A stretch of DNA of 64,000 nt from Blastomussa wellsi (lineage: Eukaryota; Cnidaria; Anthozoa; Scleractinia; Plerogyridae): the NCBI GenBank assembly GCA_947652115.1, contig OX393563.1, forward strand, positions 27,686,091 to 27,750,090, in the 5' to 3' direction. The notes under the pieces are model-generated. The model did no database searches. It saw nothing but the letters and a program-made list of their open reading frames with translations, and had not been told where the DNA came from. The position numbers and the translations under genes are program-made. Numbering within the stretch: the first letter of the stretch is position 1; each line of letters starts with the position of its first letter. Positions 63,321 to 64,000 of this stretch are shown here, one piece after another.

Positions 63321-63628
63321 GCTTTGAAGACGTTGCGTAGACCGTTCCAAAACCCGCTGCCTTGTTGCTTCAACAGTTGTTCGCGTCGTCGTTTGACCGA
63401 GTGTTTGCGTTTGGCCAGTTCGCGTAGTTTTGTTTTATGAGGTCGTAACTTCTGTATCGCTCGTTCGCTCACCGGGATGTTTCTCTTGAGCAGATTCAAG
63501 ACCATTTCGCTGACAGCGTTGATCTGATCGGCATTGGCGTGCATCAACATGTCTTGTCGCCTGTACCGGTCCGCCTCGTTCAGGATGGACGTCAGGAAAC
63601 GTTTCTCCTTACGTAACAGTCTCATCAT
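63299..63628 (-). CDS. conserved Polinton/adintovirus-type small basic protein
   Basis: Start taken at ATG 63628 or 63625 (the longer frame starts at GTG). About 109 residues: LLRKEKRFLTSILNEADRYR, a helical middle (INAVSEMVLNLLKRNIPVS), then KLRPHKTKLRELAKRKHSVK and a GSGFWNGL end. The L--LL--N-PVS---I-KL--HK--LR-LA--K-S pattern recurs in Polinton-type minor virion proteins of animals. It overlaps the upstream gene by ATGA-type coupling. Confidence 0.65.
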   Translation of the reverse strand: MMRLLRKEKRFLTSILNEADRYRRQDMLMHANADQINAVSEMVLNLLKRNIPVSERAIQKLRPHKTKLRELAKRKHSVKRRREQLLKQQGSGFWNGLRNVFKACHCKSG

Positions 63629-63807
63629 ACTTCCCACGGAGCAGAGCGTCTTTTGTAACTACCCGTGACACCCTTTGCACCCATTCTTTTATACCTCTTG
63701 TCCTTTCCGAGTTTGTACCCGATCGTCGCAGCGTTCTTGAGTATACTGAGCAATGCACCGCCTCGTTGTCGTCTTCTGCGTCGTGTCTTAGTCCTCCTCC
63801 TTTTCAT
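63625..63807 (-). CDS. adenovirus core (pX/pVII)-like basic protein
   Basis: 60 residues from ATG 63807: a run of Arg/Lys (KRRRTKTRRRRRQR), GGALLSILKNAA, then a basic Gly-rich tail. This is like processed core peptides of adenoviruses and Polintons, with GG as a plausible protease site. The start overlaps the stop of the upstream gene in an ATGA and its stop overlaps the next start. Confidence 0.6.
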   Translation of the reverse strand: MKRRRTKTRRRRRQRGGALLSILKNAATIGYKLGKDKRYKRMGAKGVTGSYKRRSAPWEV

Positions 63808-64000
63808 CTCACAAAACCTTTTACGATGCGCGAGATGACTTTGGCCTGTTTCTTGGCTCCAGAACTCAATTGGGACCGCGTGAGGGGTTTTCGTTTTCTT
63901 TTTCTTCTTCTTTCTAACGCCTCCAATCCTTTTTTCGCACCGTACCCTGCAGCTCCGGACAGAGCACCCGCTGCTATGGCCTTTCCTCCGGCAACCAAAG
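63804..64000 (-). CDS. basic virion-like protein, cut by window edge
   Basis: The frame is open to the last base with no ATG in view, so the N-terminus lies beyond the window. The visible 64 residues have an Ala/Gly-rich helix (AIAAGALSGAAGYGA) and a basic tail (RRRKRKRKP). It resembles a minor capsid or core protein tail. Major capsid, ATPase, protease and polymerase would be expected to the right. Confidence 0.5.
   Translation of the reverse strand, partial: LVAGGKAIAAGALSGAAGYGAKKGLEALERRRKRKRKPLTRSQLSSGAKKQAKVISRIVKGFVR

Overview
The window looks like genomic DNA of a cnidarian, most probably a stony coral. The clearest host evidence is a broken GFP-like fluorescent-protein gene with a His-Tyr-Gly chromophore triad and a bHLH transcription-factor exon at the left edge. 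Almost everything else is mobile or virus-derived DNA of kinds common in cnidarian genomes: BEL/Pao and Ty3/gypsy LTR elements, Penelope-like and LINE fragments, Crypton-, Merlin- and hAT-type DNA transposons, a tRNA-derived SINE, and double-stranded-DNA-virus-like (Polinton/adintovirus-type) gene blocks. I had no database access; family names rest on motifs I can read.

Layout. 0.2-0.6 kb: bHLH exon. 2.0-4.3 kb: decayed Ty3/gypsy on the minus strand. 4.35-9.86 kb: a repeat family carrying a Crypton-like tyrosine-recombinase N-terminus, hit by two younger MITEs; an inverted copy lies at 20.0-22.4 kb. 10-10.3 kb: tRNA-SINE. 10.9-15.7 kb: a very AT-rich virus-like block on the minus strand (minor-capsid-like protein, adenain-type protease, repeat-shaft fibre, lectin-like head, two-TM SLATT-like protein). 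17.46-19.24 kb: element with 33-bp inverted repeats and an ISXO2/Merlin-like transposase remnant. 19.2-19.7 kb: CTTGG-rich minisatellite, related to one at 56.1-56.45 kb.

23.4-43 kb: a Penelope RT fragment, a BEL element with few lesions (24.7-29.0), then a three-layer nest: a GFP-like gene (29.3-43.0) split inside an exon by a BEL element (30055-42444, 5-bp TSD), itself split by a Ty3/gypsy element (30930-35502, 5-bp TSD, identical 141-bp LTRs, one in-frame stop).

43-49 kb: mostly featureless, with a 40-bp-armed palindrome and a LINE RT fragment. 49.1-55.9 kb: a GC-rich block containing an approximately 2.04-kb inverted duplication of a large unrecognised gene with some resemblance to rolling-circle Rep proteins, plus small companion genes; one arm carries a 529-bp LINE tail with an 11-bp TSD. 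57.2-59.8 kb: two Penelope-like fragments head to head. 61.2-64 kb: a compact, overlapping minus-strand cluster of Polinton/adintovirus-type genes including a parvovirus-like phospholipase A2 domain; it runs off the right edge and looks largely intact.
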